Under the pieces are notes generated by a model that was not told the DNA's origin, ran no database searches, and worked only from the letters and a program-made list of their open reading frames with translations. Shown here one piece after another: positions 35,986-46,335 of a DNA stretch of 46,839 nucleotides. How positions within the stretch are numbered: the first letter of the stretch is position 1; each line of letters starts with the position of its first letter. A program made the position numbers and the translations under genes. This DNA comes from Methylococcaceae bacterium (GTDB taxonomy: Bacteria > Pseudomonadota > Gammaproteobacteria > Methylococcales > Methylomonadaceae), in assembly GCA_030626845.1 (NCBI GenBank), contig DAOUTG010000010.1:1-46839 (forward strand), read 5' to 3'.

Positions 35986-36363
35986 TTATCCCAAAATAAT
36001 TCGTAGGATAGAGAGTAAAGACGCTAACGCCAATAATAAAAAGCTTAATTTTATTATCCATACACTAGTAATTTTGTAAGCTTCATTCTGCACATAATCT
36101 TCAACCACAGTTTGTAAACCCAATGCTGCATGATAAAACGCAGCAATCACAAAACTAACCGCTAATAAACTATTAAGAGGCTCTGCTAACCACGTACTCA
36201 TTTGGCTGTAGTTTGCATTACCGAGTTGTTTGATAAATGCGACCATCCAAAAAGTTAAAGGAATTAAAGCGATGGCACTAATACGCTGCATCCACCAATG
36301 GTGACTGCCTGTTTTAGCTGAACCTAAACCTAAAACATTGGCAAGCGGTGTTCTATAATTCAT
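35986..36363 (-). CDS. sdhD: Succinate dehydrogenase membrane anchor subunit SdhD
   Basis: 125 residues with three hydrophobic helices. HHWWMQRISAIALIPLTFW and FYHAALGLQTVVEDYV match SdhD: the His of FYHAALG is the heme b ligand and the QRISA region faces the quinone site. It starts nine bases after the sdhC stop, so the pair is translationally linked. sdhA and sdhB should follow in the usual order sdhCDAB, but the next gene is the Trypco1-like one. The catalytic subunits must be elsewhere or absent. Confidence 0.92.
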   Translation of the reverse strand: MNYRTPLANVLGLGSAKTGSHHWWMQRISAIALIPLTFWMVAFIKQLGNANYSQMSTWLAEPLNSLLAVSFVIAAFYHAALGLQTVVEDYVQNEAYKITSVWIIKLSFLLLALASLLSILRIILG

Positions 36364-36372
36364 TGATGTTCC

Positions 36373-36747
36373 TTAAATAAAAACAAAAGCAAAAAGCGTT
36401 AATCCTACAGAGGCTGCAAGTTCTATGATCGCATATTTATTCATCGTTTCTTTATCAAATGTCGCTCCTGTATCCCAAATTAAATGCCGAATTCCATGAC
36501 AAAAATGAAAAAATAGTGCATAAACAAAGAGTATTAAAATTAGCGAAATCAGCGAGTGATTGACTAAACTTTGTAAGTCAGCATAACTTTCTGCACCCGC
36601 TGCAATAGCACAAAAACTGTAAACAAAAAAAACTAAACCTATTGCCAGTACAGTCCCTGTGATTCGATGCGTAATCGAGATCAGTCCTGTTAATGGAAGC
36701 TTATAAACTTGAAGATGCGGAGAAAGCGGTCTGTTTGGTGATTCCAT
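36373..36747 (-). CDS. sdhC: Succinate dehydrogenase cytochrome b556 subunit SdhC
   Basis: About 124 residues from the ATG at 36747 (MESPNRPLSPHLQVYKLPL), which fits the family; a TTG at 36798 is in frame but unlikely. Three membrane helices. The motif SITHRITGTVLAIGL is the first-helix signature, and FFHFCHGIRHLIWD carries the heme-ligating His. It anchors SdhAB and passes electrons to quinone. It is coupled to sdhD. Confidence 0.92.
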   Translation of the reverse strand: MESPNRPLSPHLQVYKLPLTGLISITHRITGTVLAIGLVFFVYSFCAIAAGAESYADLQSLVNHSLISLILILFVYALFFHFCHGIRHLIWDTGATFDKETMNKYAIIELAASVGLTLFAFVFI

Positions 36748-36888
36748 GATATTATTTTGGCTTAAAATAAAAAGATAGGGTGACACTATAACAGACAAAT
36801 GCTATCGAATTAAATTAACCACTTCAAGTAAAATATAGATGTTATAAAATTTAAAAAATAAAAAGATTAAAATATTATGTTCTGTTAT

Positions 36889-37413
36889 TTAAGTATTGTA
36901 TTGAGCATAACTTTGAATCTTTTTGATAAATTCAATCTTCGTCAGGTCATGTTGTAAATCAATAGCACAGCAGATAGGCAGTTGAGGTTGAGTTTTAATA
37001 ATTGTTGCTGCAAACACACCACTATGATAACCAATCTTTTGACCGTGAATATTAAATAATTTACAGTTATTAACACCACAGCTTGGTGACTTTTCTTGTA
37101 AAACTAAGCCTGATAACTTATGTTCTTTTATAAAATCTAACGCATAATCACGTAATAGATCAGTCAAATCACACGTTAGGTCAGCCGTATCTAAAACTTT
37201 AACCTGATCTTGCTGATAAGTTAGTTGAATTTTATTTCTCGGAACAGACAAACCAATTGCAGTTTCTGGACAAACGGGTAATAATCTAACTTTTTGCGCC
37301 AAGCTATGAATTAATAACGGCGTAAATTTATGTAAACCGTCATAACGCACGGCTTGGCCTGTTAAGCAGCTACTAATGGCAACCAACGGTAATTTTTTAT
37401 TCACAAGTTCCAC
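36889..37413 (-). CDS. DUF523 (YbbK-like) protein
   Basis: 174 residues. AISSCLTGQAVRYDGLHK and VLQEKSPSCGV are the conserved Cys/Asp motifs of DUF523, a small cytoplasmic family of unknown function whose Cys suggest metal or thiol chemistry. Its start overlaps the end of moeB by 17 bp, so the two are translationally coupled, hinting at a link to sulfur transfer or MoCo/thiamine biosynthesis. Confidence 0.85.
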   Translation of the reverse strand: MELVNKKLPLVAISSCLTGQAVRYDGLHKFTPLLIHSLAQKVRLLPVCPETAIGLSVPRNKIQLTYQQDQVKVLDTADLTCDLTDLLRDYALDFIKEHKLSGLVLQEKSPSCGVNNCKLFNIHGQKIGYHSGVFAATIIKTQPQLPICCAIDLQHDLTKIEFIKKIQSYAQYNT

Positions 37414-38146
37414 AACAAGGACACGCAGGGTTTTTATTTAAACGCAGTGTTTGCCATTCCATGGTTAATCCATCTAATAATAACAAACGTCCATTTAAAA
37501 CCTCGCCAATCGCCATAATGATTTTCATTGCCTCTAAGGCTTGAATACTCCCCACGATTCCTGTAATAGGGGCAATGACCCCATTTGTTGCACAGTTTTC
37601 TAACGCTTCCCCATCACTTTGATAAAGGCAGTTATAACAAGGATCATCAATTTGATGATTTAAGAAAACCGTTATTTGTCCTTCAAAACGAATCGCAGCC
37701 CCTGAAACTAAGGGGGTTTTTTGCTTAACACACGCTTCGTTAATAGCAAATCGTGTCTTAAAATTATCCGAGCAATCCAAAACAACATCCGCATTTTTAA
37801 CTTCTTCCATTAATAAATCACCTTCCAAACGTTGTTTTATCGCCTTCACTTGCGTATCTAAATTTAATAAATTTAAAGTATTCTTAGTTGAAATAACTTT
37901 ATCCGTCCCTATATCGGCTGTGTAATGTGTGATCTGTCTTTGTAAATTAGATAAATCAACGGCATCATCGTCATATAGGGTGAGATTACCGATACCCGCA
38001 GCCGTTAAATATAATGCCGCAGGCGAACCTAGTCCGCCCGCACCAACAATTAATACTTTGGCATTAAGTAATTTTTGTTGCCCTTCAATATCGACTTGAG
38101 GCAACATAATTTGACGACTGTAGCGTAATAATTGATTATCATTCAT
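37397..38146 (-). CDS. moeB: MoeB/ThiF-type adenylyltransferase (E1-like)
   Basis: 249 residues. LIVGAGGLGSPAALYLTAAG is the nucleotide-binding loop, LYDDDAVDLSNLQRQ and DCSDNFKTRFAINEAC are the E1 signatures, and the end (CPCCGTC), together with CYNCLY, forms the zinc site. It adenylates the C-terminal Gly of MoaD or ThiS before sulfur transfer. MoeB would serve the molybdopterin of NarG encoded in this window; ThiF is the alternative. No rhodanese domain is fused. It is followed by an overlapping DUF523 gene and is divergent from groES. Confidence 0.92.
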   Translation of the reverse strand: MNDNQLLRYSRQIMLPQVDIEGQQKLLNAKVLIVGAGGLGSPAALYLTAAGIGNLTLYDDDAVDLSNLQRQITHYTADIGTDKVISTKNTLNLLNLDTQVKAIKQRLEGDLLMEEVKNADVVLDCSDNFKTRFAINEACVKQKTPLVSGAAIRFEGQITVFLNHQIDDPCYNCLYQSDGEALENCATNGVIAPITGIVGSIQALEAMKIIMAIGEVLNGRLLLLDGLTMEWQTLRLNKNPACPCCGTCE

Positions 38147-38220
38147 AGCTTAATAATTTATTAAAGGTTTAGAGGAAAGCGTTGTTATCATAAAACAGGC
38201 CCTAATTTTAAACAAATAAC

Positions 38221-38249
38221 TTGACAAAGAAAATAAGCAGATTATCATT
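38221..38249 (+). promoter_or_regulatory. groESL promoter
   Basis: TTGACA (38221-38226), 16 bp, TATCAT (38243-38248): a sigma-70 promoter whose -10 overlaps the CIRCE element. Confidence 0.75.
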
Positions 38250-38274
38250 AGCACTCCTCACTTACGAGTGCTAA
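38248..38274 (+). promoter_or_regulatory. CIRCE operator (HrcA site) of groESL
   Basis: TTAGCACTC (38248-38256), nine bases, GAGTGCTAA (38266-38274): an exact match to the CIRCE consensus, directly before groES. Confidence 0.97.
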
Positions 38275-38310
38275 CAATTTTAAATTTTTTACTCAATTTT
38301 GGAGACATTA

Positions 38311-38598
38311 ATGAAAATACGTCCGTTACATGACCGAGTCATCGTCAAACGTGTTGAAGAAGAAACAACCAGCGCAGGCGGTATTGTTTTACCTGGTTCT
38401 GCTACAGAAAAACCAAGCGAGGGCGAAGTTTTAGCCGTCGGTAAGGGTAAACAACTTGATAATGGCGATGTTCGTGCCTTAGAAGTTAAAGTAGGCGATA
38501 AAGTGTTATTTGGTCAATACTCAGGTAACGAAGTCAAAGTTGACGGTGATGAATTCATCGTTATGCGTGAAGAAGACATCATGGGTATCTTAGGTTAA
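38311..38598 (+). CDS. groES: Co-chaperonin GroES
   Basis: 95 residues from the ATG at 38311, preceded by GGAGA; a TTG at 38299 in frame is rejected because it lies in the ribosome site. [14 protein letters not shown], the mobile loop [13 protein letters not shown] and [17 protein letters not shown] are the GroES signatures. It caps GroEL. It is controlled by the CIRCE element upstream and followed 47 bp on by groEL in one operon. Confidence 0.98.
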   Translation: MKIRPLHDRVIVKRVEEETTSAGGIVLPGSATEKPSEGEVLAVGKGKQLDNGDVRALEVKVGDKVLFGQYSGNEVKVDGDEFIVMREEDIMGILG

Positions 38599-38627
38599 TC
38601 CCTAACTTTCAAATAATTATTTATTAA

Positions 38628-40298
<1,671 letters not shown>

Positions 40299-40346
40299 GC
40301 CTTCCTTTTTAAAGATTTTTTAATCTTTAATTGCGTTAGATATAAG

Positions 40347-40376
40347 CCTCGATTATGAAAATAATCGGGGTTTTTT
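40347..40376 (+). terminator. Rho-independent terminator of groESL
   Basis: Stem CCTCGATTAT (40347-40356) and ATAATCGGGG (40361-40370), loop GAAA, then T6. Confidence 0.92.
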
Positions 40377-40737
40377 ATGGTTACTGGAATCCTGATTATG
40401 TGTTGATATTATTAGCAGCAATTATTTTGATATTGTATTGTTAATTTCTCTGCTGTTATTTTAATTGTATAGTTAAATACTTGATAACTCATTGAATAAT
40501 CTTTGTCTGCAAGGCATCATGAAATAATTTTTTCTAGTTAAGTTATTTTAAAACGTAATAAGCATAAATCACGTCAATACAATAATGTTAATTTAACTAA
40601 TTGATGAACAAGTAAATAATAAGGTTTTGTGGTTAAATATATTTTGTAAAAATTAGAGGCGTTAAAAAAATAATTTTGATATTTTTTGCAGGGTTATGAA
40701 ATATGTTGCAGAACTGAATAGTAACTATTTACTAGTC
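40377..40737. other. Gene-free stretch between groEL and the hrcA promoter
   Basis: About 360 bp of A/T-rich sequence. No reading frame with coding character, RNA gene or clear repeat was seen. Confidence 0.5.
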
Positions 40738-40766
40738 TTGACAGCTAACAAACAAACTGATATTTT
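40738..40766 (+). promoter_or_regulatory. hrcA-grpE-dnaK promoter
   Basis: TTGACA (40738-40743), 17 bp, TATTTT (40761-40766): a good sigma-70 match whose start would fall at about 40773, the first base of a CIRCE element. Confidence 0.72.
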
Positions 40767-40772
40767 GATGAA

Positions 40773-40799
40773 TTAGCAGTCTTTCTTAGTGAGTGCTAA
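40773..40799 (+). promoter_or_regulatory. Second CIRCE operator, in front of hrcA
   Basis: TTAGCAGTC (40773-40781), nine bases, GAGTGCTAA (40791-40799). One base differs from the consensus in the left arm. It overlaps the transcription start and indicates autoregulation of hrcA-grpE-dnaK. Confidence 0.88.
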
Positions 40800-40818
40800 T
40801 TTAGACTTAGAGGTTTGT

Positions 40819-41865
40819 GTGGAAAAGAGGCAACAATTAAATGAAAGATCATTACAATTATTAAAAGTATTAGTTGAACGCTATATTAATGATGGGCAGC
40901 CTATAGGTTCTCGGCTATTATCTAAAGAACCTAGTTTACAATTAAGTCCTGCTACCATACGCAATGTTATGGCAGATTTAGAAGACTTAGGACTTATAAG
41001 TTCACCTCATACTTCTGCAGGTCGTGTACCTACGGCATCAGGTTATCGCTTGTTTGTAGATAGTTTATTAACCGTTAAACCTTTAAAAGATAATGAATTA
41101 AAAATTTTATCTCAACGCTTGGGTAATTCCATTGATGAGCGTAGTGATATGCTAGGTGTTGCTTCTAAATTACTCTCAGATGTCACTCAAATGGCGGGGG
41201 TTGTTACTTTACCGAAACAGGAATTATATTGTCTACGACACATTGAATTTTTGCCGTTATCTCATCACCGTGTTTTAGTTATCTTTGTGACTGCAGAACA
41301 AGAAGTTCATAATAAAATCATTCAACCTACCAAAGAATTTTCCGCCGCAGAATTACAACAAGCAGCCGCTTATCTTAATTCTATTTATTCTGGTAAAAGC
41401 CTCGCCTTTGTACGTTCAGCCGTTTTAAAAGAACTCGAACAGACACAACAACAGCTTAATCAACAAATGCTTGATGCCATTAGCATGGCTCAACTTGCCT
41501 TTGATAAACAACAAAAGAACGAAGATTATGTTTTAAGTGGTGAAACCAATCTAATGGGATTTTCTGAATTATCTGATATGGAAAGACTAAAACAATTATT
41601 TGATGCTTTTGGTCAAAAACGCAGCGTTATTCACTTACTTGATCAATGTCTTGAGGCCGATGGCATACAAATTTTTATTGGTGAAGAATCAGGGTATCAA
41701 GCGTTTGAACATTGTAGTTTAGTTACTTCTTCTTATTCTGTTGATGATGAAGTTGTCGGGGTCTTAGGTGTTATCGGCCCGACACGGATGGCCTATGAAA
41801 AAATCATTCCTTATGTTGATATTACCGCTAAATTATTAGGCGCAGCCTTGAATTCTAAGTCATAG
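40819..41865 (+). CDS. hrcA: Heat-inducible transcription repressor HrcA
   Basis: About 348 residues from the GTG at 40819, preceded by AGAGG at five bases. The upstream GTG at 40789 lies inside the CIRCE element and would overlap the transcription start, so it is unlikely. The N-terminal winged helix (LLKVLVERYINDGQPIGSR, SPATIRNVMADLEDLGL, HTSAGRVPTASGYR) is the HrcA DNA-binding signature. HrcA represses CIRCE-bearing promoters and is kept folded by GroEL, so stress relieves repression. Both CIRCE elements of this window are likely targets. grpE and dnaK follow on the same strand. Confidence 0.93.
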   Translation: MEKRQQLNERSLQLLKVLVERYINDGQPIGSRLLSKEPSLQLSPATIRNVMADLEDLGLISSPHTSAGRVPTASGYRLFVDSLLTVKPLKDNELKILSQRLGNSIDERSDMLGVASKLLSDVTQMAGVVTLPKQELYCLRHIEFLPLSHHRVLVIFVTAEQEVHNKIIQPTKEFSAAELQQAAAYLNSIYSGKSLAFVRSAVLKELEQTQQQLNQQMLDAISMAQLAFDKQQKNEDYVLSGETNLMGFSELSDMERLKQLFDAFGQKRSVIHLLDQCLEADGIQIFIGEESGYQAFEHCSLVTSSYSVDDEVVGVLGVIGPTRMAYEKIIPYVDITAKLLGAALNSKS

Positions 41866-41950
41866 ACCCTCATCTTAACTCTCAAATATTTTATTAACGT
41901 AATTTGCGTTTAACCTTATAAATACCCTTATATTTTGGAGCTTTAAAACC

Positions 41951-42547
41951 ATGAGTAATGAGCAGGAAAACCCCGATTCTCAAAAAGAAATTGACCTTGA
42001 CGATCAACAAGCAGTAATAGATGAAGAAATAACAGAATCAGTTGAAGAACTACCTACTGAGAAAATTACCGTAGAAGAATTACAGCAACAACTTGCTGAA
42101 TCTGAGACAAAAGCCACTGAAAATTTAGATAAAGCGCTGCGTATTCAAGCAGAAATGGAAAACCTAAAACGGAGAACACAAAAAGATTTAGAAAATGCAC
42201 ATAAATTTGCTTTAGAAGGGTTTTCTAAAGAATTAATCTCCGTTATTGATAGCTTAGAGTTAGGCGTACAAGCTGTTACAGGCGAAAGTGAAGAAGTTCA
42301 AAAATTTAGAGAAGGCTCTGAACTAACGTTAAAGCAATTTGAAGCCGCATTTACAAAGTTTAATATTGAAAAAATTGATCCTTTGGGTGAAAGTTTCAAT
42401 CCTGAGTTACATCAAGCCATGGCGATGCAGCCCTCAGCAGAAGCAGAGCCTAATACAATTCTCAATGTATTTCAAAAAGGTTACAGTTTAAATGGCCGTT
42501 TAATTCGTCCTGCGATGGTGGTCGTTGCCAAAGCAGAAGACGCATAA
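41951..42547 (+). CDS. grpE: Nucleotide exchange factor GrpE
   Basis: 198 residues. An acidic N-terminus, a long coiled coil (LAESETKATENLDKALRIQA, MENLKRRTQKDLENAHKF) and a C-terminal beta domain with PELHQAMAMQPS and VFQKGYSLNGRLIRPAMVVV, all as in GrpE. It releases ADP from DnaK. Ribosome site GGAG. It lies 85 bp behind hrcA and 77 bp ahead of dnaK. Confidence 0.97.
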   Translation: MSNEQENPDSQKEIDLDDQQAVIDEEITESVEELPTEKITVEELQQQLAESETKATENLDKALRIQAEMENLKRRTQKDLENAHKFALEGFSKELISVIDSLELGVQAVTGESEEVQKFREGSELTLKQFEAAFTKFNIEKIDPLGESFNPELHQAMAMQPSAEAEPNTILNVFQKGYSLNGRLIRPAMVVVAKAEDA

Positions 42548-42624
42548 ACTTGAAATTAAAACAGATAACCCCATATTGCTAACATCTTTTAATTATTTAA
42601 TAAACAACCCGTTCGGAGAATTTA

Positions 42625-44541
42625 ATGGCTAAAATGATAGGTATTGACTTAGGAACAACTAATTCCTGTGTTGCTGTACTAGAGAACGGCACTGCACGTG
42701 TCATTGAAAATAGTGAGGGAGCGAGAACAACCCCTTCTATTATCGCTTTTTCAGCAAATGATGAAGTATTAGTAGGGCAATCGGCTAAACGACAAGCTGT
42801 GACTAACCCTGAAAATACATTATTTGCAATCAAGCGTTTAATTGGTCGTCGTTTTAAAGACGATGTCGTGCAAAAAGATATTAAAATGGTGCCTTACAAC
42901 ATCATCGAAGCAGAAAATGGGGATGCATGGGTAGAATGTCATGGCAACAAAATGGCTGCACCCGAAGTTTCTTCACGTATTTTGATGAAGATGAAGAAAG
43001 ATGCTGAAGCCTTTCTTGGTGAAGAAGTCAAAGAAGCCGTTATTACCGTGCCTGCTTATTTCAATGACTCACAACGTCAAGCGACTAAAGATGCAGGACG
43101 TATTGCAGGTTTGGATGTTAAACGTATTATTAATGAGCCAACTGCAGCGGCATTAGCGTTTGGTATGGACAAACCTAAAGGTGATACAACCATTGCGGTG
43201 TATGATTTAGGGGGGGGTACTTTTGATGTGTCTATTATTGAAATTGCAGAAATTGAAGGCGAACATCAATTTGAAGTATTAGCAACGAATGGTGATACGT
43301 TTTTAGGCGGTGAAGATTTTGATTTACGCATTATTGACTTTCTAGCTGATGAGTTCAAAAAAGAGCAAGGCATTGATTTACACAATGATCCTTTAGCATT
43401 GCAACGTTTAAAAGAAGCGGCTGAAAAAGCAAAAATTGAATTATCATCAACGGAACAGACAGACATTAACTTGCCTTACGTGACCGCAGATGCCTCAGGT
43501 CCTAAACATTTAAATGTTAAATTAACGCGTGCTAAATTAGAATCATTGGTTGATGATTTAATTGAACGTACTAAACTTCCTTGTCAAACTGCCTTAAAAG
43601 ATGCAGGTTTATCTGCCTCTGGTATTGATGATGTCATTTTAGTGGGTGGGCAAACACGGATGCCTAAAGTTCAAGAATTAGTTGAAAGCTTTTTTGGTAA
43701 AGAACCACGTAAAGATGTCAATCCTGATGAAGCGGTTGCTTTAGGTGCTGCCGTTCAAGCGGGTGTTCTAGGCGGTGATGTTACCGATGTTTTATTATTA
43801 GATGTAACCCCATTATCGTTAGGAATTGAGACGATGGGGGCTGTAATGACTAAATTGATTGAGAAAAATACCACCATTCCAACGAATGCTGCCCAAACTT
43901 TCTCAACAGCAGAAGACAATCAAACAGCCGTAACGGTTCATGTCTTACAAGGTGAGCGTGAAGTTGCCTCAGGTAATAAATCATTAGGTCGTTTTGATTT
44001 AGCGGATATTCCACCTGCACGTCGTGGCACACCACAAATCGAAGTGGCTTTTGATATTGATGCCAATGGTATCTTAAATGTATCAGCAAAAGATAAAGCA
44101 ACAGGTAAAGAGCAATCTATTATAATTAAAGCTTCTAGCGGTTTATCTGATGAAGAAGTCGATCGTATGGTAAAAGATGCAGAAGCACATGCAGATGAAG
44201 ATCGTAAAGTCACTGAATTAGTCACCGCACGAAATAGTGCTGAAGGCATGATTAATGCGACTGAGAAATCAGTTGAAGAATTGGGTGATAAAGTTGATGC
44301 CTCTGAAAAAGAAGCGATTAATTCTGCAGTTGAAGCCTTAAAAGAAGCGATTAAAGGCGATGATAAAGATGATATCGAAGCTAAAACCACCGCTTTAACT
44401 GAGTTATCAGGTAAATTAGCTGAAAAAGTTTATGCAGAACAAGCAGCCGCAGGCGGTGAAGCTCCAACTGGTGGAGAAGAAGCCCCAAAAGCAGATGATG
44501 ATGCTTTAGATGCAGAGTTTGAAGAAGTTAAGAAAGACTAG
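42625..44541 (+). CDS. dnaK: Chaperone DnaK (Hsp70)
   Basis: 638 residues, the usual length. [52 protein letters not shown] and [16 protein letters not shown] are the ATPase-domain signatures; the end [13 protein letters not shown] is the DnaK tail. The Gly-Gly-Gly of DLGGGTFD is encoded within a run of eight G bases. dnaJ, which often follows, is absent; a terminator comes directly after. Confidence 0.99.
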   Translation: MAKMIGIDLGTTNSCVAVLENGTARVIENSEGARTTPSIIAFSANDEVLVGQSAKRQAVTNPENTLFAIKRLIGRRFKDDVVQKDIKMVPYNIIEAENGDAWVECHGNKMAAPEVSSRILMKMKKDAEAFLGEEVKEAVITVPAYFNDSQRQATKDAGRIAGLDVKRIINEPTAAALAFGMDKPKGDTTIAVYDLGGGTFDVSIIEIAEIEGEHQFEVLATNGDTFLGGEDFDLRIIDFLADEFKKEQGIDLHNDPLALQRLKEAAEKAKIELSSTEQTDINLPYVTADASGPKHLNVKLTRAKLESLVDDLIERTKLPCQTALKDAGLSASGIDDVILVGGQTRMPKVQELVESFFGKEPRKDVNPDEAVALGAAVQAGVLGGDVTDVLLLDVTPLSLGIETMGAVMTKLIEKNTTIPTNAAQTFSTAEDNQTAVTVHVLQGEREVASGNKSLGRFDLADIPPARRGTPQIEVAFDIDANGILNVSAKDKATGKEQSIIIKASSGLSDEEVDRMVKDAEAHADEDRKVTELVTARNSAEGMINATEKSVEELGDKVDASEKEAINSAVEALKEAIKGDDKDDIEAKTTALTELSGKLAEKVYAEQAAAGGEAPTGGEEAPKADDDALDAEFEEVKKD

Positions 44542-44558
44542 AAGGACGACTAAATAGA

Positions 44559-44587
44559 AGGGCTGGATTCGTCCAGCCTTTTTTTTT
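44559..44587 (+). terminator. Rho-independent terminator of dnaK
   Basis: Stem GGCTGGA (44561-44567) and TCCAGCC (44572-44578) with a TTCG tetraloop, then nine T. Confidence 0.95.
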
Positions 44588-44616
44588 GCTTAATTAAAAT
44601 TTAACTAGGTGATAAA

Positions 44617-44907
44617 ATGACAGTAACAGAACAAATAACTCAAACGCCATTAAAAGCTAAATCTTCTAAGGAAAATCAACTTGAATATCACCTTTGATTG
44701 GTGAATGATGAGCTTTGCATACAAATTATCAACAATGATGGTGGGGGAAGTTGTTCAAATCATCTTTATCCTGTATTTACTGATGATGATAAAAACGACT
44801 CTATTGGTTATGATAAAAACACATATGAGAAATTTACAACAAGAAAGGCATATGACCCGCAGCCAGCTTTTTTAGAAGCAATACGGAAACATTTGAAGGG
44901 CGAATAA
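44617..44907 (+). pseudogene. Small gene interrupted by one in-frame TGA
   Basis: An ATG at 44617 with an AGGTG ribosome site opens a frame of 26 codons (MTVTEQITQTPLKAK...LEYHL) that meets TGA at 44695-44697. The same frame then continues with LVNDELCIQIINNDGGGSCS to a stop at 44905-44907. Read through, the product would be about 96 residues, with Trp (TGG) as the likely original codon. The family is not recognised. It lies just before a toxin-antitoxin pair. Confidence 0.6.
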
Positions 44908-44950
44908 TAAAATTTTAATTTTTCAATTCATTCTTAATTTTGGAGTATGA

Positions 44951-45232
44951 ATGCTTAATTTCTCATGGGATATAGATAAAAATATAAAGCTAGTTCAAGA
45001 AAGAAATATATCTTTTGAACAAATTATAGAACAAATAAAGCAAGGGTATTTATTGGATGTGATGGAACACCCAAATAAAGAGAAATATCCGCACCAAAAA
45101 ATATTTATTGTAGAATTTAATGATTATGTTTATCAAGTTCCTTTTGTTGAATCAAAAGAAGACGTTTTTTTAAAAACAATTATTCCTAATCGGAAAGCGA
45201 CTAAAAAGTACTTAAATCTTAAAAAGTCATAA
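44951..45232 (+). CDS. BrnT-like toxin
   Basis: 93 residues. The opening FSWDIDKNIKLVQERNISFE has the W-D-x-x-K-N layout of BrnT (DUF497) RNase toxins (FEWDxxKNxxNxxKHGVSFE), followed by a strand-rich body and a basic C-terminus (IIPNRKATKKYLNLKK). The usual H-G of KHG reads R-N here, so activity is uncertain. GGAG precedes the ATG by five bases. A RHH-type gene follows 78 bp on, in the toxin-then-antitoxin order of brnTA. A terminator lies between. Confidence 0.7.
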   Translation: MLNFSWDIDKNIKLVQERNISFEQIIEQIKQGYLLDVMEHPNKEKYPHQKIFIVEFNDYVYQVPFVESKEDVFLKTIIPNRKATKKYLNLKKS

Positions 45233-45240
45233 TATAAAGT

Positions 45241-45282
45241 CGTGTAATTACTTTTATATAAGTAGTTACACGCCATTTTTTT
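45241..45282 (+). terminator. Terminator between toxin and antitoxin genes
   Basis: A 13-bp stem, CGTGTAATTACTT (45241-45253) and AAGTAGTTACACG (45260-45272), with one wobble pair, loop TTATAT, then a T7 run. Confidence 0.88.
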
Positions 45283-45310
45283 AATGTATGTATTTATATT
45301 GGGAAAAATA

Positions 45311-45568
45311 ATGAACACTAATTTAGATAATGAAGAAATAGAATTATTAAATTCTTATAATGAAGGTGAGTGGGTGTCTATTGCTACTCCCCAAAATATG
45401 AATAAATATGAACAAATAGCAAAAAACACATTAAAAAAGAAACAAATGAATATTGAAATATCAAGTGAAGATTTTGATGCTATACGAAAAATTGCACAAA
45501 AAAAAGGTTTTTCATATCAATCATTAGTTACCAATATTTTACATAATTATGCTGTGCAAAACCCTTAA
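45311..45568 (+). CDS. CopG/RHH-type antitoxin (BrnA-like)
   Basis: 85 residues from the ATG at 45311, preceded by GGGA; an earlier ATG at 45284 adds nine residues but lies next to the terminator. The C-terminal half (MNIEISSEDFDAIRKIAQKK, FSYQSLVTNILHNYA) is a ribbon-helix-helix DNA-binding unit: a short strand and two helices. The N-terminal half (NSYNEGEWVS) is the toxin-binding part typical of BrnA-like antitoxins (EWxS). It should neutralise the toxin encoded upstream and repress the pair. Confidence 0.82.
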   Translation: MNTNLDNEEIELLNSYNEGEWVSIATPQNMNKYEQIAKNTLKKKQMNIEISSEDFDAIRKIAQKKGFSYQSLVTNILHNYAVQNP

Positions 45569-45604
45569 AAAATTATTTCTAATGAAACCTACCTAATCAT
45601 TGTA

Positions 45605-46237
45605 ATGAAAACGGCGACCTTCAAAGAATGGGATTTAGATAAGCTAGATGAGGCGTTTGGACTCTCACAAGTTTTTGATGTTGATTATCCATTGTTAAAA
45701 AGTTGGCAACAAACAGAAGTAAAGATTAGTGAATTTGAAACACAAATTTTACTTGATTTACAACAGCCTTTGATTTGGGGGGGTAAATCATGGAATGAAT
45801 TTGAATTGGAAAATAAATTTATCAGCCCCGTTATCATGGCAGCAAAAATGGATGATAAACAAATTGCTTATTTTTTAGAACGTACATTGTCGGCTATTGT
45901 GGGTAACTATACACTTTCAGGAATTGTTGATGGTATGATTGCAACAGGCATTCGTAACCCACATACCCCTTATTTTTGTATTCACGAATACAAACGCAGT
46001 ATTGAAAATCAGGGAACACCCGATGGTCAAGTGCTTGCAGCAATGTTAGTGGCAAGAGAAAAAAATAATCATCACACTATGTATGGCTTATATGTCGTAG
46101 GATTAACTTGGAATTTTATTGTGCTGCATGATAATGAATATTGTATTAGTAAAGACTATAAATCAGATGATGAAGAAATCTTTGCAATTTTTAAAATGTT
46201 AAAAGCATTAAAACAAATTATTAAACAGCAATTATGA
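45605..46237 (+). CDS. Hypothetical protein with PD-(D/E)XK nuclease-like core
   Basis: 210 residues, no signal or membrane segment. The core runs SGIVDGMIATG, then PYFCIHEYKRSIE, then a helix with DGQVLAAMLVARE and a strand with MYGLYVVGLTWNFIVL. A strand-borne Asp, an E-x-K and the Gln-containing helix match the PD-(D/E)XK layout and parallel the gene at 2055-2678. Such proteins are often hypothetical in Bacteroidetes and methanotrophs. It follows the toxin-antitoxin pair on the same strand. No recognised partner. Function unknown. Confidence 0.6.
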   Translation: MKTATFKEWDLDKLDEAFGLSQVFDVDYPLLKSWQQTEVKISEFETQILLDLQQPLIWGGKSWNEFELENKFISPVIMAAKMDDKQIAYFLERTLSAIVGNYTLSGIVDGMIATGIRNPHTPYFCIHEYKRSIENQGTPDGQVLAAMLVAREKNNHHTMYGLYVVGLTWNFIVLHDNEYCISKDYKSDDEEIFAIFKMLKALKQIIKQQL

Positions 46238-46335
46238 GCTTTTAAAATGAAACGTGCTTATTTTTAATTTTAAATCACTCATTCGTAAAGATTGGGTTAC
46301 AAAAATAAGTAAACCAATCTTGCCCCCCCAACCTG

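Noticed and set aside
46288-46321. Hairpin AAGATTGG / CCAATCTT as terminator of nrdJ
   Set aside because: No T run follows on either strand and the stem has a bulge.
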